A stretch of 64,000 nt of DNA from Usnea hakonensis (GCA_013423325.1 BLJB01000026.1:124001-188000), one strand, 5' to 3'. Counted from the stretch's first letter, positions 50,255-63,208 are shown. Translations and numbers: made by a program. The notes: generated by a model from the sequence alone, not told the origin.

Positions 50255-52648
50255 ATGAAGTTCAATATAGAAGACTTACCTGTTCTGTTTCCATATCCTA
50301 GGATATATCCAGAGCAGTATGCTTACATGTGCGACCTCAAACGCACCCTGGATGCAGGAGGTCACTGCGTTCTGGAAATGCCTTCGGGCACTGGCAAGAC
50401 AGTATCTCTCCTGTCACTTATTGTAGCTTATCAGCAGTACTATCCCGAACATCGCAAGTTAATATATTGCTCTCGTACCATGTCAGAAATCGAAAAGGCC
50501 CTGGCAGAGTTGAAGGCGCTGATGAAGTATCGAGCAGATCAGCTTGGGGAGGAAGAGGATTTCCGTGGTCTTGGCTTAACCAGTCGCAAGAATTTATGTC
50601 TTCATCCGTCTGTCAAGAAGGAGAAAAGTGGTGCCATAGTTGATGCCCGATGCCGAAGCTTGATTGCGGGTTTTGTCAAAGAAAAAAAGGAGAGGGGTGA
50701 GGATGTTGACCTCTGCGTGTATCATGACAATCTTGATCTTCTCGAACCTCACAGTCTCGTACCTAACGGCGTCTTTACATTCGATGGCATACTTAAGTAC
50801 GGGGAGCAGCATAAACAATGTCCCTATTTTACTGCGCGAAGAATGATGCCTTTCTGCAATGTCATAATTTACTCATACCACTACTTGCTCGATCCAAAAA
50901 TCGCAGAGCGAGTGTCCAAGGAGCTGTCCAAAGACTGCATCGTGGTTTTTGACGAAGCACACAATATCGACAACGTCTGCATCGAGTCGTTGAGCATTGA
51001 TTTGACCGAGGACTCTCTACGCAAAGCAACTCGGGGAGCCAACAATCTCGAGCGCAAGATTACAGAAATGCGATCTTCTGACGCCGAAAAACTCCAGAAC
51101 GAGTACGCCAAGCTGGTGGAGGGTCTCCGGGACGCAGATGAGGCCAGAGAAGAAGATGCTTTCATGGCAAATCCCGCACTACCTGATGACCTTCTTCAAG
51201 AAGCTGTCCCCGGTAATATACGTCGAGCAGAGCACTTCGTCGCCTTCCTCAAACGTTTCGTTGAATACTTGAAAACCCGGATGAAAGTCCTGCACGTCAT
51301 CTCAGAAACACCGCCTTCATTCCTCCAGCATTTAAAAGACCTCACTTTTATCGAGAAAAAGCCTCTCCGATTTTGCGCCGAACGGCTGACCTCCCTCGTT
51401 CGGACTCTAGAGCTCACAAACATAGAAGACTACCAACCCTTACAAGAAGTAGCTACCTTTGCCACCCTTGCCGCCACCTACGATAAAGGTTTCCTGCTAA
51501 TTCTCGAACCTTACGAATCGGACACCGCCACAGTTCCAAACCCAATTCTCCACTTCACCTGCCTGGACGCCGCTATCGCTATCAAGCCTGTCTTCGACCG
51601 CTTCTCCTCCGTCATCATCACCTCCGGCACTATTTCCCCTCTAGAAATGTACCCAAAAATGCTCGGCTTCACGACAGTCGTGCAAGAGTCCTACTCCATG
51701 ACCCTAGCCCGACGCTCTTTCCTTCCCATGATCGTAACACGAGGCTCTGACCAATCCGCCATATCATCCGGCTTCCAAATTCGTAACGAACCCGGTGTCG
51801 TCCGTAATTACGGCACCCTTCTACTGGAATTCAGCAGACTGACCCCTGACGGCATCGTCGTCTTCTTCCCCTCCTACCTCTACATGGAGAGCATAATCAG
51901 CATGTGGCAAGGCATGGGCACGCTCGACGAAATCTGGAAATACAAACTCATCCTCGTCGAAACACCCGACTCGCAAGAAACCTCTCTGGCGCTCGAAACG
52001 TACCGCACAGCCTGCTGCAACGGCCGGGGCGCCATCTTGCTCTGCGTCGCGCGGGGCAAGGTATCGGAAGGTATAGATTTCGACCATCATTACGGCAGAA
52101 CGGTGCTCTGCATTGGCGTGCCTTTCCAATACACCGAATCCCGCATCTTGAAAGCACGCCTCGAGTTCCTCCGCGAGACCTACCGCATTCGCGAAAACGA
52201 CTTCCTCTCCTTCGACGCCATGCGGCACGCCGCGCAGTGTCTTGGTCGTGTGCTCCGTGGCAAAGATGACTACGGTACCATGGTACTCGCAGACCGCCGG
52301 TTCCAGAAGAAACGTACCCAGCTTCCCAAATGGATAAGCCAGGCGCTACTTGATAGTGACACGAGTTTGAGCACGGATATGGCGACGGCGAGCGCGAAGA
52401 AGTTTCTGCGAACCATGGCGCAGCCTTTTAGTGAGCGGGATCAGGCGGGAGTCAGTACGTGGGATTTGAAGGACTTGGAGAGGCATAAAGAGAAGATGGA
52501 GGAGGAGAAGATTCGGGAGTTGACGAATGGAGGAGGGAAGATGGAGGTTGATGGCGTGAACGGGCATACTAATGGCCAGAGTGGGATGAACGATGATTTT
52601 GAGGATGAGGATATGGATGCCTTGATGAGAGATGTGGATGCTGAGTGA
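50255..52648 (+). CDS. RAD3: Rad3/XPD, TFIIH 5'-3' DNA helicase
   Basis: Single exon, 797 residues, with the standard start MKFNIEDLPVLFPYPRIYPE. Walker A GTGKT at 45-49, DEAH at 233-236 (VVFDEAHNIDNV). The four iron-sulfur ligands are seen at C115, C133, C154 and C189 (NLCLHP, ARCRS, DLCVYH, KQCPYF). Motif VI is AQCLGRVLRGKDDYG. The SVIITSGTISPLEMYP block and the FFPSYLYMESI region are intact. Essential for TFIIH opening in transcription and nucleotide excision repair (family knowledge). The frame is also open 22 codons upstream, but the conserved N-terminus fixes the start. The C-terminal tail is acidic (DDFEDEDMDALMRDVDAE). Convergent with RPA190, 197 bp between stops. Confidence 0.98.
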   Translation: MKFNIEDLPVLFPYPRIYPEQYAYMCDLKRTLDAGGHCVLEMPSGTGKTVSLLSLIVAYQQYYPEHRKLIYCSRTMSEIEKALAELKALMKYRADQLGEEEDFRGLGLTSRKNLCLHPSVKKEKSGAIVDARCRSLIAGFVKEKKERGEDVDLCVYHDNLDLLEPHSLVPNGVFTFDGILKYGEQHKQCPYFTARRMMPFCNVIIYSYHYLLDPKIAERVSKELSKDCIVVFDEAHNIDNVCIESLSIDLTEDSLRKATRGANNLERKITEMRSSDAEKLQNEYAKLVEGLRDADEAREEDAFMANPALPDDLLQEAVPGNIRRAEHFVAFLKRFVEYLKTRMKVLHVISETPPSFLQHLKDLTFIEKKPLRFCAERLTSLVRTLELTNIEDYQPLQEVATFATLAATYDKGFLLILEPYESDTATVPNPILHFTCLDAAIAIKPVFDRFSSVIITSGTISPLEMYPKMLGFTTVVQESYSMTLARRSFLPMIVTRGSDQSAISSGFQIRNEPGVVRNYGTLLLEFSRLTPDGIVVFFPSYLYMESIISMWQGMGTLDEIWKYKLILVETPDSQETSLALETYRTACCNGRGAILLCVARGKVSEGIDFDHHYGRTVLCIGVPFQYTESRILKARLEFLRETYRIRENDFLSFDAMRHAAQCLGRVLRGKDDYGTMVLADRRFQKKRTQLPKWISQALLDSDTSLSTDMATASAKKFLRTMAQPFSERDQAGVSTWDLKDLERHKEKMEEEKIRELTNGGGKMEVDGVNGHTNGQSGMNDDFEDEDMDALMRDVDAE

Positions 52649-52845
52649 GATATCTTGTAAGTCCAGGCACACGATGATTGAGGGGCTCGAGTAGCTTGAG
52701 CTACCTTGAAACAAATTTTGGTTGCAACCAATAAAAATGAATTGCTAGGGGGAATCGAAGATCATATATACAATAGCATGTGTCGCTATCTGAAAGGTAC
52801 GATGCATGCTTTAAAACGATGACAAACTATTCCTCCTTCTCTCTA

Positions 52846-55800
52846 CTACTGCTCAGCGGGCATTAGCACATCGAAACCTCCCGTCCCCACCTTGCTCACT
52901 TTCCCCATTACAATCCTCGCACTGGGGTTCTTCAGATCATCCCAGTCATTCTCAAGCACCGCATCCTTCAAAAACCCCAGAGTAGTCTCAAAGCTCATCT
53001 TCATAAACGGACTAACACTGCTTTTCAGTCCCATGCGATTGAAAGGTGCGAAACCCCCACCTCTCGTCATGACGTCCGCGATTAGGCTTAGATGCCGCAT
53101 GTCGACGCTGATACTATGACCTTTGAAAATCGCGTCCATTTCACGTATGATGGTTGCGCGGCAGGCTTCGACGCCATAGTGGTCAAGCATAGCGGCGATG
53201 TCGTTGGTGAAAATCCGATGTGGGTCGAGGATGGACTGGTATTCGTGCATAGCGGGAAGATTGACGCCTTCGGTAATGACAATGGGCACTTTGCTTTTCT
53301 TACCAGTTGCGGAGTCCCAAGCGTCGTCATATGTGTAGGTGCAGGTTCCCAGGCTGGGAATGGATTGAATGACGGCGTTATGGCAGGCATTTTCGACCAA
53401 GGGCAGGAGGAGCAGTTTAGCGGTCAAGACATCGTATTCGAATTGGATATTGCACCACTGGGCTGCCTCGTCGTCGAAGATGAATTGTGTCACGTCAGGA
53501 CATCTTTCCTGTATCCTTGAAAGTCGTGCTTTGGCCATATCCCTTCTCTTCTCTTCGTCTTCACCATCATCCTCATCTACCTGGCTTCCGACTTCAGCTT
53601 GCGATTCGCGTGGGCTTCCACCAAAGCCTTCGTCTTCCATCTCGTCTGGTAGTTCCGGAGTTTCTCTACGTTGCGCTTCTCTTTCGATTGCTTCTTCGCC
53701 TTCATCTGGCGCTTCATAAGATATGGCTTCGGTGCGGTTTTGCTTCTGCTTGTTGTTGGTTGCGTCATCATCCCCGTCATCGTCATCGTCATCATCCTCC
53801 CCACCCTCGAGGTCTGCTTCTGCTCTTGCAGGAGCCTCTTCTACAACGCCCGAGGACTTGCCAACCTCGGGTTGAGCAGCGCTGTGCTTGAGCAGCTTAG
53901 CATTACCTTTCCGGGTGAGCTCTTTCTTAATTAGCTTGGAGAGCAAGGGTATGAACTTGATCTCAATAGTGCGTAAAACATCGTCTGCGGAGATGGCATA
54001 GATCTCACAGTACTCTTTGGCAGGAAATAAATTGAGTCGGACATTGTAGATCTTTGCCCTTGCGAACCCTATACCTTCTCCAATGGACTCGTTGACACTG
54101 ACTTCGTCGATAATCTCCGCCATCGTGAGCTTCGATATCCCTTTCGCAAATCTGTGACCAGTATCCTCGTTAAGTTCGGGGATTAAGTGGAGAGTCATAC
54201 GCGGAGTAGAGATTGATCTGCTGGCAGTCATGACGATTTCGCGGAGCCGAGGAATACCTAATGTAACGTTCTTTGCAGAGTGTCCGGCCAAATGGAAAGT
54301 ATTCAGCGTCATTTGGGTCGAAGGTTCGCCGATTGACTGTCCAGCAACAACGCCCACAGCTTCTCCCGGTTCGATGACCGACTTCATGTATTTGATGTTG
54401 ACTAGCGTCGTGAATGTCTTCTTTGAAATTGGTGCCTCTGGAGCTTTCTTCTTATCCTTGAGCAAATTCTCTGGATTCTCATCGCAATAATTCTTCAAAG
54501 CTGTGGCAAAGCTCTCTGAAGTACTACCAAGAGAGCTTCCAGGGTCGAACACTGCAAGACAGGGGTCCACAGCATTAAATCTGCCATTTCTCTTTATTTT
54601 CTTCATGGCAGTCTTTTGATACTCGGCTGCTCCTTTATCGGGAAGCCTTGCGTACTCCTCTTTTATGTTAAGCTGCGCGACAAGTGAGAGATAATTCTCA
54701 GCGAGGAATTTGAAGTCAGTCAGATGCTTCTGCTTAGTTACATCGAGTCCATCTTCTCCGTATAGGAACTGAATCATGCTCCCGTCAGAGTCCCTGACTG
54801 AGCTGTCATACTCCGATTTGAGGCCTTCCATTCCTTTGATCAGACAGCGCTGGAGGTAGCCTGATCTAGAGGTTTTCACAGCAGTGTCAATCAACCCTTC
54901 GCGGCCAGCCATGGCATGGAAGAAGTACTCCTGCGGTTTGACTCCTGTGAGGAAACGATCGGTGATATATCCACCTGCTCGCACATTTGTCTCGAAAGGC
55001 TTGAATGATGGCAATGTTTTACCGCTGACCATGACCGGGACCCTTCTTCCTTCCAGTACCTGCTGCCCAAGGTTGCAAGAGATGAGGTTTGCATTGACAG
55101 GGGTCCCTTTTGCCCCCGATTCAGTCATTGCTTGCATCTGATTTCGAGGAAATGGTTTCTGTAGCCCGCTTGGCAAACAAGCCGCTGTGATGGCGGTAGA
55201 CAGCTTCGCGGTCTGGGAATTATAGACCTGATCAAGACCCGTCTGTTTCTCCTCATCACGCATCACATCCCCAAGACGGAGTCTCAGCTCATGGTCGTTA
55301 GCTTTTGTACTTCCCTCGAGAGTCACATATTTTGTAGCAACGTCTAGGCCAATCGTATTTGCCGCTTGCAGCTGCTCCCTACGTGTTCTCTCACCGTCTT
55401 CGGTTAGCAACAGATCCTCTATACCGCAGGAGAATGCTCGCATGTTCAGTAATCTAGTCAGCAGCCTTCCAAGAATGCTGAGGAGCTTTCCAGCGATGGT
55501 GTGTCCGTACGCTTCGTATACTGCATGAATGAAACCACCTCCAGTTGGCCCAAGATGAGCCTTGTCAAGAATACCACACAACAATTCTCCGTTTTTGATG
55601 ATGACAACATTTTCTTCCGATACCTCGCCCCATCGGTCGCTCTCTACTTTCGACTTTCCGAGAAGTGTCAACCCGGGATGAGTAGTGGGTGTCACGTTTT
55701 TCAAGACGGTCGTGATAACCTGCTTCCCGGTCCACAAAGCTCGAGGCTTCACAACCGCTGGAGAGACCGTTTGAATTCTGTCCGATGCCAATTGGCCATC

Positions 55801-58055
55801 CTCTGGTCTCAGACAGCTGTAAAGAAGTTGGTAGTAATCTTCACGATCAAAAAAAGTGTCTAGGTTGGTCAGCCATAACCCCATGGAGATGTGATCTTGA
55901 ATAAGTCCTCTAAGCGGTTTTCCTGCCGTTGCAGCGAGGTACTGATGATCTGTGTCCGCTATTTGCAAGGCTTCTGCTCTTGCAATCTCATTCTGGGGAA
56001 AATGCATGTTCATCTCATCACCATCGAAATCAGCGTTGTAGGTATTGCAATTAGCGTAGTGCATGCGGAGAGTCTTTTCTCCCGGGAGGACACGAGCACG
56101 ATGAGCCATGATGGAAGGTTTGTGCAGGGTAGGTTGCCGATTCATCAACACGATGTCTCCATTGTTCAGATGTCTGTGCACTTTCTTGTTCCTTGCGCCA
56201 GTGACGCTTGTATTTGAAGGAGCGAGCAGCTGGTTTGCCAAAGCTTGGCGTTCTTCAAAATTCTTCGTCCGAAGATTGATGACCTGACCGTTTTCGTTCT
56301 CAATAGCAGCAGCACCAGGCCACTTGTCGGTACCGTTAAGAACGGCTTCTTTGAGCTCATAATAGTTATGATTTGTTACTGGCTCTGGATATGTTAACTT
56401 CTTCGCGAACACTGGAGGCACTCCGATCTCGTTGGTTTCGATGTTAGGGTCTGGGGAGATCACAGTTCTGGCGGCGAAATTGACTCGCTTTCCCATCATA
56501 TTCTTCCTGAACAGACCCTCCTTCTTCTCGAGCTTTTGCTTGATGCCGTCTGCATTCTGCTTTGCAGCCGCACCTTGGACAGGATTTCGATCACTATCAA
56601 TCACAGAATTGACAGCTTCCTGCACTCGCACCCACGCATTCTGAAGGTCTACCATATCGCGTTCTTTGTACTTTGGGTCTCGAGCCGAAACATCATCCAA
56701 CTCCTTACTAATTTGGCTCAATAGCTGGCAGGACGTAAGAATGTTTATGTAAAGTTGGTTTTCTTTGGCTTCAGTGATCTCGCCATCGCCAGTCTTGGTC
56801 TCAGGCCGGTATTTGCTCGGTGGTACCAACACAGTTTTGATGAAGAACATATCTGCGGAGATTGCGATGGAATTCTTCGTCGCTCTATGGTTGTACACAA
56901 GCTCCATGAGCTCCTTTTCCTTATGGAAGAGCTCCGAGATAGAGGCCTCTATCTCCATAGCGCTAACATATTGATCAGATGCTGCGTCCTTCAGCTTGAT
57001 CTTGTTTGGTTTCAGAAATGCAGACTCCTCCAGGACAGCAGTGGGAACTGTCTCAGTCTCAGCATTCAGCATATGAGTGTCCTCGTCCTCCTCCTCAGAA
57101 CTAATCTCATCGGAGTCTATGACGATACCCTCATCAATTTCTCTCTCCTCGCGCTTTTGCTTTCGTGCTTCTATACGCTCTTTCGCAGCCCTGACAAGTG
57201 GATTGATTGCCTTGAAGCCCCCCTGTACCATCTTTGCTTTATCACCTTTAGCAAGAGGCTTCCGAAAGATCTTGCTGTATCTGTCTTTGCGCCAGCCAGG
57301 CGAAACACCTTTGCAAGTTCCGCAAGTCTTTGGCTTCGTGATAGCAGCAAGAAATTCCTTGATTATAGCTCGCCGGACTTCAGCAACCGCCTCAATCTTT
57401 TCGGACGCTGCCAGGACTTCGCTTTGACTGCCGCTGTTCTTGTTGATTGCGCGTGTAACAAATTCGTTCCTTCGCACTTTAAGAGTCTCGTCATCCTCTT
57501 CCTCAGAGTCTTGGCTACCCTCGTCCGCGCCCATAGCGTTCATATCCATTCCTCTAAGCTTCGATGCTGTCGATCTGAGGTGAATATTTTCCAGCTCCTG
57601 AACTTCCCGTAACAAGCCATGCTCAATAAGCCTCAGCTTGCATATATATCGATCGACTTCTGACCGAGGTAGCTTTAAGTGGCCGCAGTAAACACATCGC
57701 GCTCTCATTAAACGCAGTACCTGGTCCATGAAAGTGACATGATATACCGGGGCGGGTAGTTCGATATGACCAACATGGCCGGGGCACGAATAAGTGTTCA
57801 AGTGACATGTCGAGCATCTATAAAGACTTTCAGCTCCAAAACCCCTCCAAATCTAAACATCAGGATTACTCACGGATTGTCACTCCATGCGCCCAAAGCA
57901 GCATCGTACAGTCCTCCAGGTACAGGGTAGAGTAAACTATCGAATGTTGTCGGATTCTGGATTTTCTTTACAGAGAGAGCTCTGATGTCATCCGAAGAGA
58001 GGAAGCCGAAGTTAACGCTTTCAATATAGGAAGCAATCGGCTGTGAGATATTCAT
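52846..58055 (-). CDS. RPA190: RNA polymerase I largest subunit
   Basis: Two exons: 57874-58055 and 52846-57826 (47-nt intron, GTGAGT..GAAAG), 1720 residues. The intron interrupts the N-terminal zinc site; joining restores NPLYRCSTCHLNTYSCPGH with C65, C68, C75, H78. The second Cys pair is CVYC. The active-site loop NADFDGD falls at about 658-664. Nearby are MGKRVNFAARTVISPDPNI and the bridge/trigger region GVVAGQSIGEPSTQMTLNTF. A Pol I-specific acidic insert (GGEDDDDDDDGDDDATNN) lies in the C-terminal part. The product transcribes the large rRNA precursor in the nucleolus (family knowledge). The ORF without exon 1 starts at a Leu codon and would lack the zinc site. Confidence 0.98.
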
Positions 58056-58583
58056 GCTGATTGATCACTTCCAATCATCTTTTCGGCGTACAAATACAAC
58101 GACCGAGGGCGCCCTCTACAAGCCAGGGAACTATATTGACAAAATTTTGTGGGTGATCGGATTAATATTCAGCCGATCGAGGGCTTGGCATTCGAGTAAG
58201 TTGAATTTGACTCAACCTCGGGGTGCGCGGCAATGTAGCGTAATTCTGAAGTCGGATAAGTCCACAACGATACACTATACGCAAATAAATTTGGTGAAGA
58301 ATTTTTATAAATAGTCGATTAGAGTAACTTATAAACCAGAATTTATATAATCCGAGCATTCGTGATTGAATTATGAGTCTTGGTAGAAAGAGGAGGTTAC
58401 TGGGTTTTGCGGGCCCTAAGTGCAGTTTATTTCGCGCACCCCGAGTCAACCTCGCAAGCAAAGAAGCTGTAGACACCCTCAATGACTCCGGCGTTATATT
58501 ATCTAATGGGTTCTAGAAATTGCGCAGAACTTTAACGTGAGTTAATCTTGGTGATATACATGTTTCATCGCTAGATATACAGC
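58056..58583. promoter_or_regulatory. Divergent promoter RPA190/PRP3, AT-rich centre
   Basis: 528 bp between head-to-head genes. The middle (about 58275-58365) is clearly AT-rich compared with surroundings. No gene or known repeat recognised. Confidence 0.45.
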
Positions 58584-60536
58584 ATGGCAGAAATCAGCCT
58601 CAAGCGACTTCTCCCGGACGACAGCCTCCAAGATGGCGAGGGCGCTCAGAAGAAGATTCGATCCAACAATGGCTCGCCAGCCCCGGTACCTACTGCGAAT
58701 GCTGCCAGTAAGCCTGATGTCAGCAAAATCATGGCTGATGTACGTATCTTCCGTATCCATAACTCCTCTTTGAGACCGGTTCCCTAGTCCAGACATGTTC
58801 TATGGCTCAACATATCTTTCGGACAGGCAATGCTGACAGTGGATTGGACCAGGCAAGAGCAAGAGCTGCAGCTGTGGCAGCGAGGCTCAAAGTAGGGACC
58901 AACGGTGCAACACCTGCTCCAACGCTCCCATCGTATGGAGCAGCATCCTCGGCAAGTAATTCAAAGCTCGAGCAAATCAAAGCGAGAGTAGCTGCTACGA
59001 TGGCGAAGACCAGTGGGTCATCAGACCAACGAACTGGTTCTCTTCTATCTCCCACGGCCAGGGGCGGGTTGGGGACACAATTGCACCCGGCGCTCATGGA
59101 TAATACAGCGCAAGAGTTTAGACCTTCGAAGAGCAAGCAAGCAGTGCAGTCTAAAGCAGATCAGACCTCGAAAGCGGGAAAAGCGAAGAAACAGTTAGAT
59201 CTAAGTCTTCCTGACCCCACGTTGACTCGCACCCAGCCCTTCTTTGATGCTAGCTTGGGCTCACATACGGCGACACTAAAAGCAAGGAATCGAAGAGAGT
59301 TAGCTTTCAATGCAAAAGGCAAGTATATCCAGCAAGGGGCCGCTTTACGAAGGCAACGAGCTCTCGAAGAGGTAGGTGTTTCCCACCGATGTTTTTGCAA
59401 GATTCTTCCACAACCAGGTCGTAAAGCAGAGACGCTGACTGCGGGGAAATCATTGTAGATGAAATTGAGAATCGCAGCCACCTCGAAGAAAGCCCTGGAA
59501 AAGGGCGACCCCTCGGAGAAAAACTTCATCATATTGCCCCCTCCAGAAATTGAATGGTGGGATGAGAACATCGTCAAAGGCAAAGACTACGGGTCGGTTA
59601 GAGACGATGGTAGTGGCTTTGATATGAGCAGTCCTGATTCTATAATCACGCGCTACGTTCAACATCCGGTGCTCTTAGAACCGCCTTCAGTCAATCAGAT
59701 GCCGGCCCCCCGCCCTATGTTCTTGACACCGAAAGAACAGGCGAAGCTTCGAAGGCAAAAGAGAATGGAAAATCTCAAAGAGCACCAAACAAAGGTTAGG
59801 CTTGGACTGTTGCCTCCAGACCCACCAAGTAGGTGTTCCACCTTTCTCTCCCCGTGTTCGAGAACAACAAGCTAACTCGAAGCTTCTTACAGAGGTTAAG
59901 CTCAAGAACATGATGCGCGTGCTTGGAGAGGATGCTGTCAAGGACCCAACGGCCGTCGAAGCCAAAGTCAATCGCGAGATCGCAGAGCGCTCACAAAAGC
60001 ATAACCAAATGAACGAAGATCGCAAGCTCACCAAAGAAGAGAAAAACGAGAAGCTAGAGCAGAAGAAATCCCAAGATGCCGCCAAGGGCATCTATCTGTC
60101 AGTCTACAAGATTGACTCTCTGGCAAATGGCAGACATCTTTTCAAAGTAAATAAAAATGCTGAACAAATGAGTGGGACCGGTCTATGCCTTTCGTCCCCC
60201 TCCTTCAGCCTTGTTCTATTCGAGTCAGGGGAGCACAGTGTGAAAGCCTACAAGAAGCTCATGCTCAATCGTATAGATTGGACTGAAAACTCGATTCCAG
60301 CGGTCAGGGAAGGAAACCAAAAGGCCCGCGCCGCTTGGCTGGAGTCCCTAGACGCCGAAGGCAATCTGAAGGACTTGAGTGCCAACAAAATCACCCTCCT
60401 CTTCGAAGGGCAGCAAAAGGACCGCGCGTTCCGCAAATGGGGAAGCAAGAGCGTTGAGTCGGACAAGGAGGCAATGGATGTGCTTGCAAGGGCGAAGATG
60501 GAGAATTTTTGGACCCAAGCGAAGAGCATGCCGTGA
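58584..60536 (+). CDS. PRP3: Prp3, U4/U6 snRNP splicing factor
   Basis: Four exons: 58584-58739, 58853-59371, 59459-59828, 59893-60536 (introns of 113, 87 and 64 nt), 562 residues. Start MAEISLKRLLPDDSLQDGEG. The joins give KIMADARARAAAVAARL, RALEEMKLRIAATSKKA and PPDPPKVKLKNMMRV. The PRP3 domain is visible: RNRRELAFNAKGKYIQQGAA, FIILPPPEIEWWDENIV and LLEPPSVN, LTPKEQAKLRRQKRM, then KVKLKNMMRVLGEDAVKDPT and VYKIDSLANGRHLFKVNKNA. The C-terminal DUF1115 part ends with LLFEGQQKDRAFRKW and ARAKMENFWTQAKSM. Prp3 contacts the U4/U6 stem and U6 3' end in the tri-snRNP (family knowledge). No PWI domain is seen, as usual for fungal forms. Convergent with MAD1. Confidence 0.96.
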
Positions 60537-60848
60537 AGAACTTCAGAGCACCCTGGGTTGCCCGTTTCGAATGCGTAGGAGATTGTAGTACGAGGGATGT
60601 TATTGTGGATAGAGCTGTCAAAAAGACTCGCCAAAGCAGAATCCACGATACAGAAATCTGGATCCATTGGGAAAAGAGACTTTTGATTGGAATGCCCACC
60701 TTCTGAGCGGTCAATTATCGATCATTCAAACTAATTTTTCATCTGCATCGACTAAGGTGCCATGGCAAGCAACTCCAGTCAACGGTAAAATAAAAGTTGA
60801 TATATATTCAAGCATAAGATGCATCAAGCAGCCTTGACCCACTGAGCC
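60537..60848. terminator. Convergent spacer PRP3/MAD1
   Basis: 312 bp between stop codons. A short frame continues into this spacer but is a shadow. AATAAA-like strings occur near 60788 (aaaataaaag). Confidence 0.35.
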
Positions 60849-63208
60849 TCACATAACCACAGTCCCATCTTCAACCTTGCTATGAATGATACCCGCCATC
60901 AGCCCAGGAATATATCTCCTCCCCTCCACCCACTGCCCAACCAACGGCCTGATCTGCAGCGCAAAAGCGCTGTCCGGACCACCAGCAATCTTCATAGTCC
61001 CGTTCTCCCCATCAAAGATAATGCACTCCTCAACCTCATCGCTATCGTTCCCCATATTCAGAGACAGCGCGACCTTGCCGTTAGGTCTGAAATCCATCTT
61101 CCACCCCAGCAAGCTGAGCACCGCTTCCCGGAACTCGAGCGATTTCTTGCCAAAGATTTCTTTGAGGCGAAGCATGCGTTTCTCCTTGTCTTTGACTTGC
61201 TGCTCCAAGTCCTGCATCTCTAGGCGCAGGCTTTCCAGGGTACTGTGGGGGACAACTTTGGTTCCGGCGGCGTCATAGCGAGATTCGAGCTGGTCCAGGA
61301 GGTCTTTGTTTTCTTGTCGGAGGCCTTTGAGGGTGCTTAACTTTGCGGTTTGGAAGGAATCGGTCGGGTTTGAGATGAGGGATAGGACGCGCGTTTTGGC
61401 GGACTCTTGGAGAGAGGACAGTTGTGTTTGCAAGGCAGCATGTTCTTTTTGGAGGAGCGCATAGCTGGACTGGGCACCCGAGAGAGCGTTTTGCAAGTTG
61501 TGATTTTTACGCGAAAGTTGGCCGAGTTGGTGATCGTCTACATCTTCCTCTCTTGGACGTTTGAGAGGGCTTTGAGGTGCCGCAGGAAGGCGGTTTTCCA
61601 GTGTGGAAAGCTCCATGTTGAGGGTTTGGAGTTCCTTGCGGTGTTGGTCGACAAGAGCTTCAAGGTCAGCGATGCGTTCGGATTTGATAGTATCGAATCG
61701 ATTCTCAGAGTGATAGGTTTGCTCTTCGCTGTCAAACGTGCGTAGCTGCTCACGGAGTAGATCAACCTCCTTGACTGCAAGGGCGCGCTGCCGCTCAAGA
61801 CGCGTCTTTGCTCGACTGTCGTTACCACTTACACCGCTACTGCGCATCTTCTCCATTTCCGAATGGATCCTGTTGCGCTCTTCCTCTAAGCTCCTAATGA
61901 TTTCATCCTTTTCCAAAAGCTCTGGCTGTACAGTACCTATCCTTTGCAGCAACGACGCACTCTCCAGTCGCTCCTTTACGAGAGCTCTGGCGACTTCTTC
62001 AGGGGAGTCAAATTCGACTTTGCCAGTTCCACTTTCATTCTCGAGATACGATGCCCATGAGCGCCTTTCATCCTCGAGTATTTGACGCTGGAGTTGTGTC
62101 TCCCTGAGCTTCTTCTCGAGGTCATTCATCAGACTGACTCTATTCTCCAGCGCTCTTTTTTGTTCTTCAACAACTTCCACAGCCTTGTGGACACGGCGGA
62201 AATGCTTTAGCTCAGCATTTTGCTCTCGATTTGTAGACTCCAGTTTCCTAATATGCGATACTTGTTCAGATAGCTCCCTTTTGATGACGGCTAAAGTATC
62301 TGCATCGCCAGTCTGCGCTTTAAGCCTTAGGATTTCGCTCTCAAGCTGTCCAGTCTCAGCTTCTCGCTGCGAGAGCCTCTCTTGTGTAGTGTTCAGAGCC
62401 AAGTCCTTGTTCGCCAAAGCATCTCGTAGATCGCTAAGTGTCTTTTGCAAAGTCGAATGCTTGGACTCGATTTCTTGCAATTGATGCTTGTGCTGGCGAC
62501 CCAAACCCTCGAACTCTGTCTGCACCTCCTCGTATTCTTCCTTCGCCGCACGACTTTCTTCCTGTGCCGTCCGCAGTCTCTTCTCGAGCACGTTCTGCTG
62601 ATTGATCGCTTGGTCTTGCAAATCCTTCAGCTCGCGCTTCAATGCATCGTATTTATGGCTTGGCACATGTCTACTGCTCTCCTCTGCCTGTAGAGTAACT
62701 CCTCGTTTAGCATTTATGGTATTCCACTTGGAACGTAAGAAACCAGACCTACCTGTGCCTTTCTGAAAATCTCCTCAGTCTTGACCTGTACATCTCTCAG
62801 TTCCTTGTCATGTCTCAGCTTCGACAGCTCCCTCTCCTGCTTGAATGAATTTAGCTCATACTGCAGCGTCTTGACCTGCGCTCTCAGATCCTCGTTCCCG
62901 ATATCTGGCTTGGCGGCCTGTGATTGTCTAAAGCTCTGCCCCAATGGCTCGCGCTGCCCAGACACGGAGGGCGTAATCACGGAGTTGCCGGCCAAGAAAT
63001 CGTACGTTGGTTGGGTATTAGCGATACGATTTTGGGTAATCTGAGGATGTTTGTCAGCGATACGAAGAAGATCAGTAGAAAACAATACCCTCGAATTCGC
63101 CATAGGAATACCCGTTTGAGCAGCCCCTGTGCTCGGTCTCCTTGATCCCGACTGTTCAAATGCTTGATTGCTGCTGCGCCGAGCTTGGCGGGAGGGTGGA
63201 GAGCTCAT
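60849..63208 (-). CDS. MAD1: Mad1, spindle assembly checkpoint coiled-coil protein
   Basis: Three exons: 63089-63208, 62753-63040, 60849-62687 (introns of 48 and 65 nt), 748 residues. The 48-nt intron (GTATTG..CGCTGAC..CCTCAG) has no stop and keeps frame, so an unspliced reading would add 16 residues. A basic disordered N-terminus is followed by almost continuous coiled coil (about 100-600). The conserved C-terminal region has LKRPREEDVDD, the Mad2-binding-type stretch before RVLSLISNPTDSFQ, and the RWD-like end SLEFREAVLSLLGWKMDF and RPNGKVALSL, closing with YIPGLMAGI. Mad1 recruits Mad2 to unattached kinetochores and drives the checkpoint (family knowledge). The start ATG at 63208 is the first in a good context. 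Confidence 0.93.

Noticed and set aside
51821..52228. 135-codon minus-strand frame inside RAD3
   Set aside because: Shadow of a conserved helicase region with GC-rich third positions.
56755..57612. 285-codon plus-strand open frame
   Set aside because: It is antisense to the RPA190 zinc and N-terminal region, has no family resemblance, and the minus-strand protein is certain.
58275..58365. AT-rich patch as a RIP-mutated transposon relic
   Set aside because: Too short, no repeat partner seen and no coding trace; could be promoter DNA.
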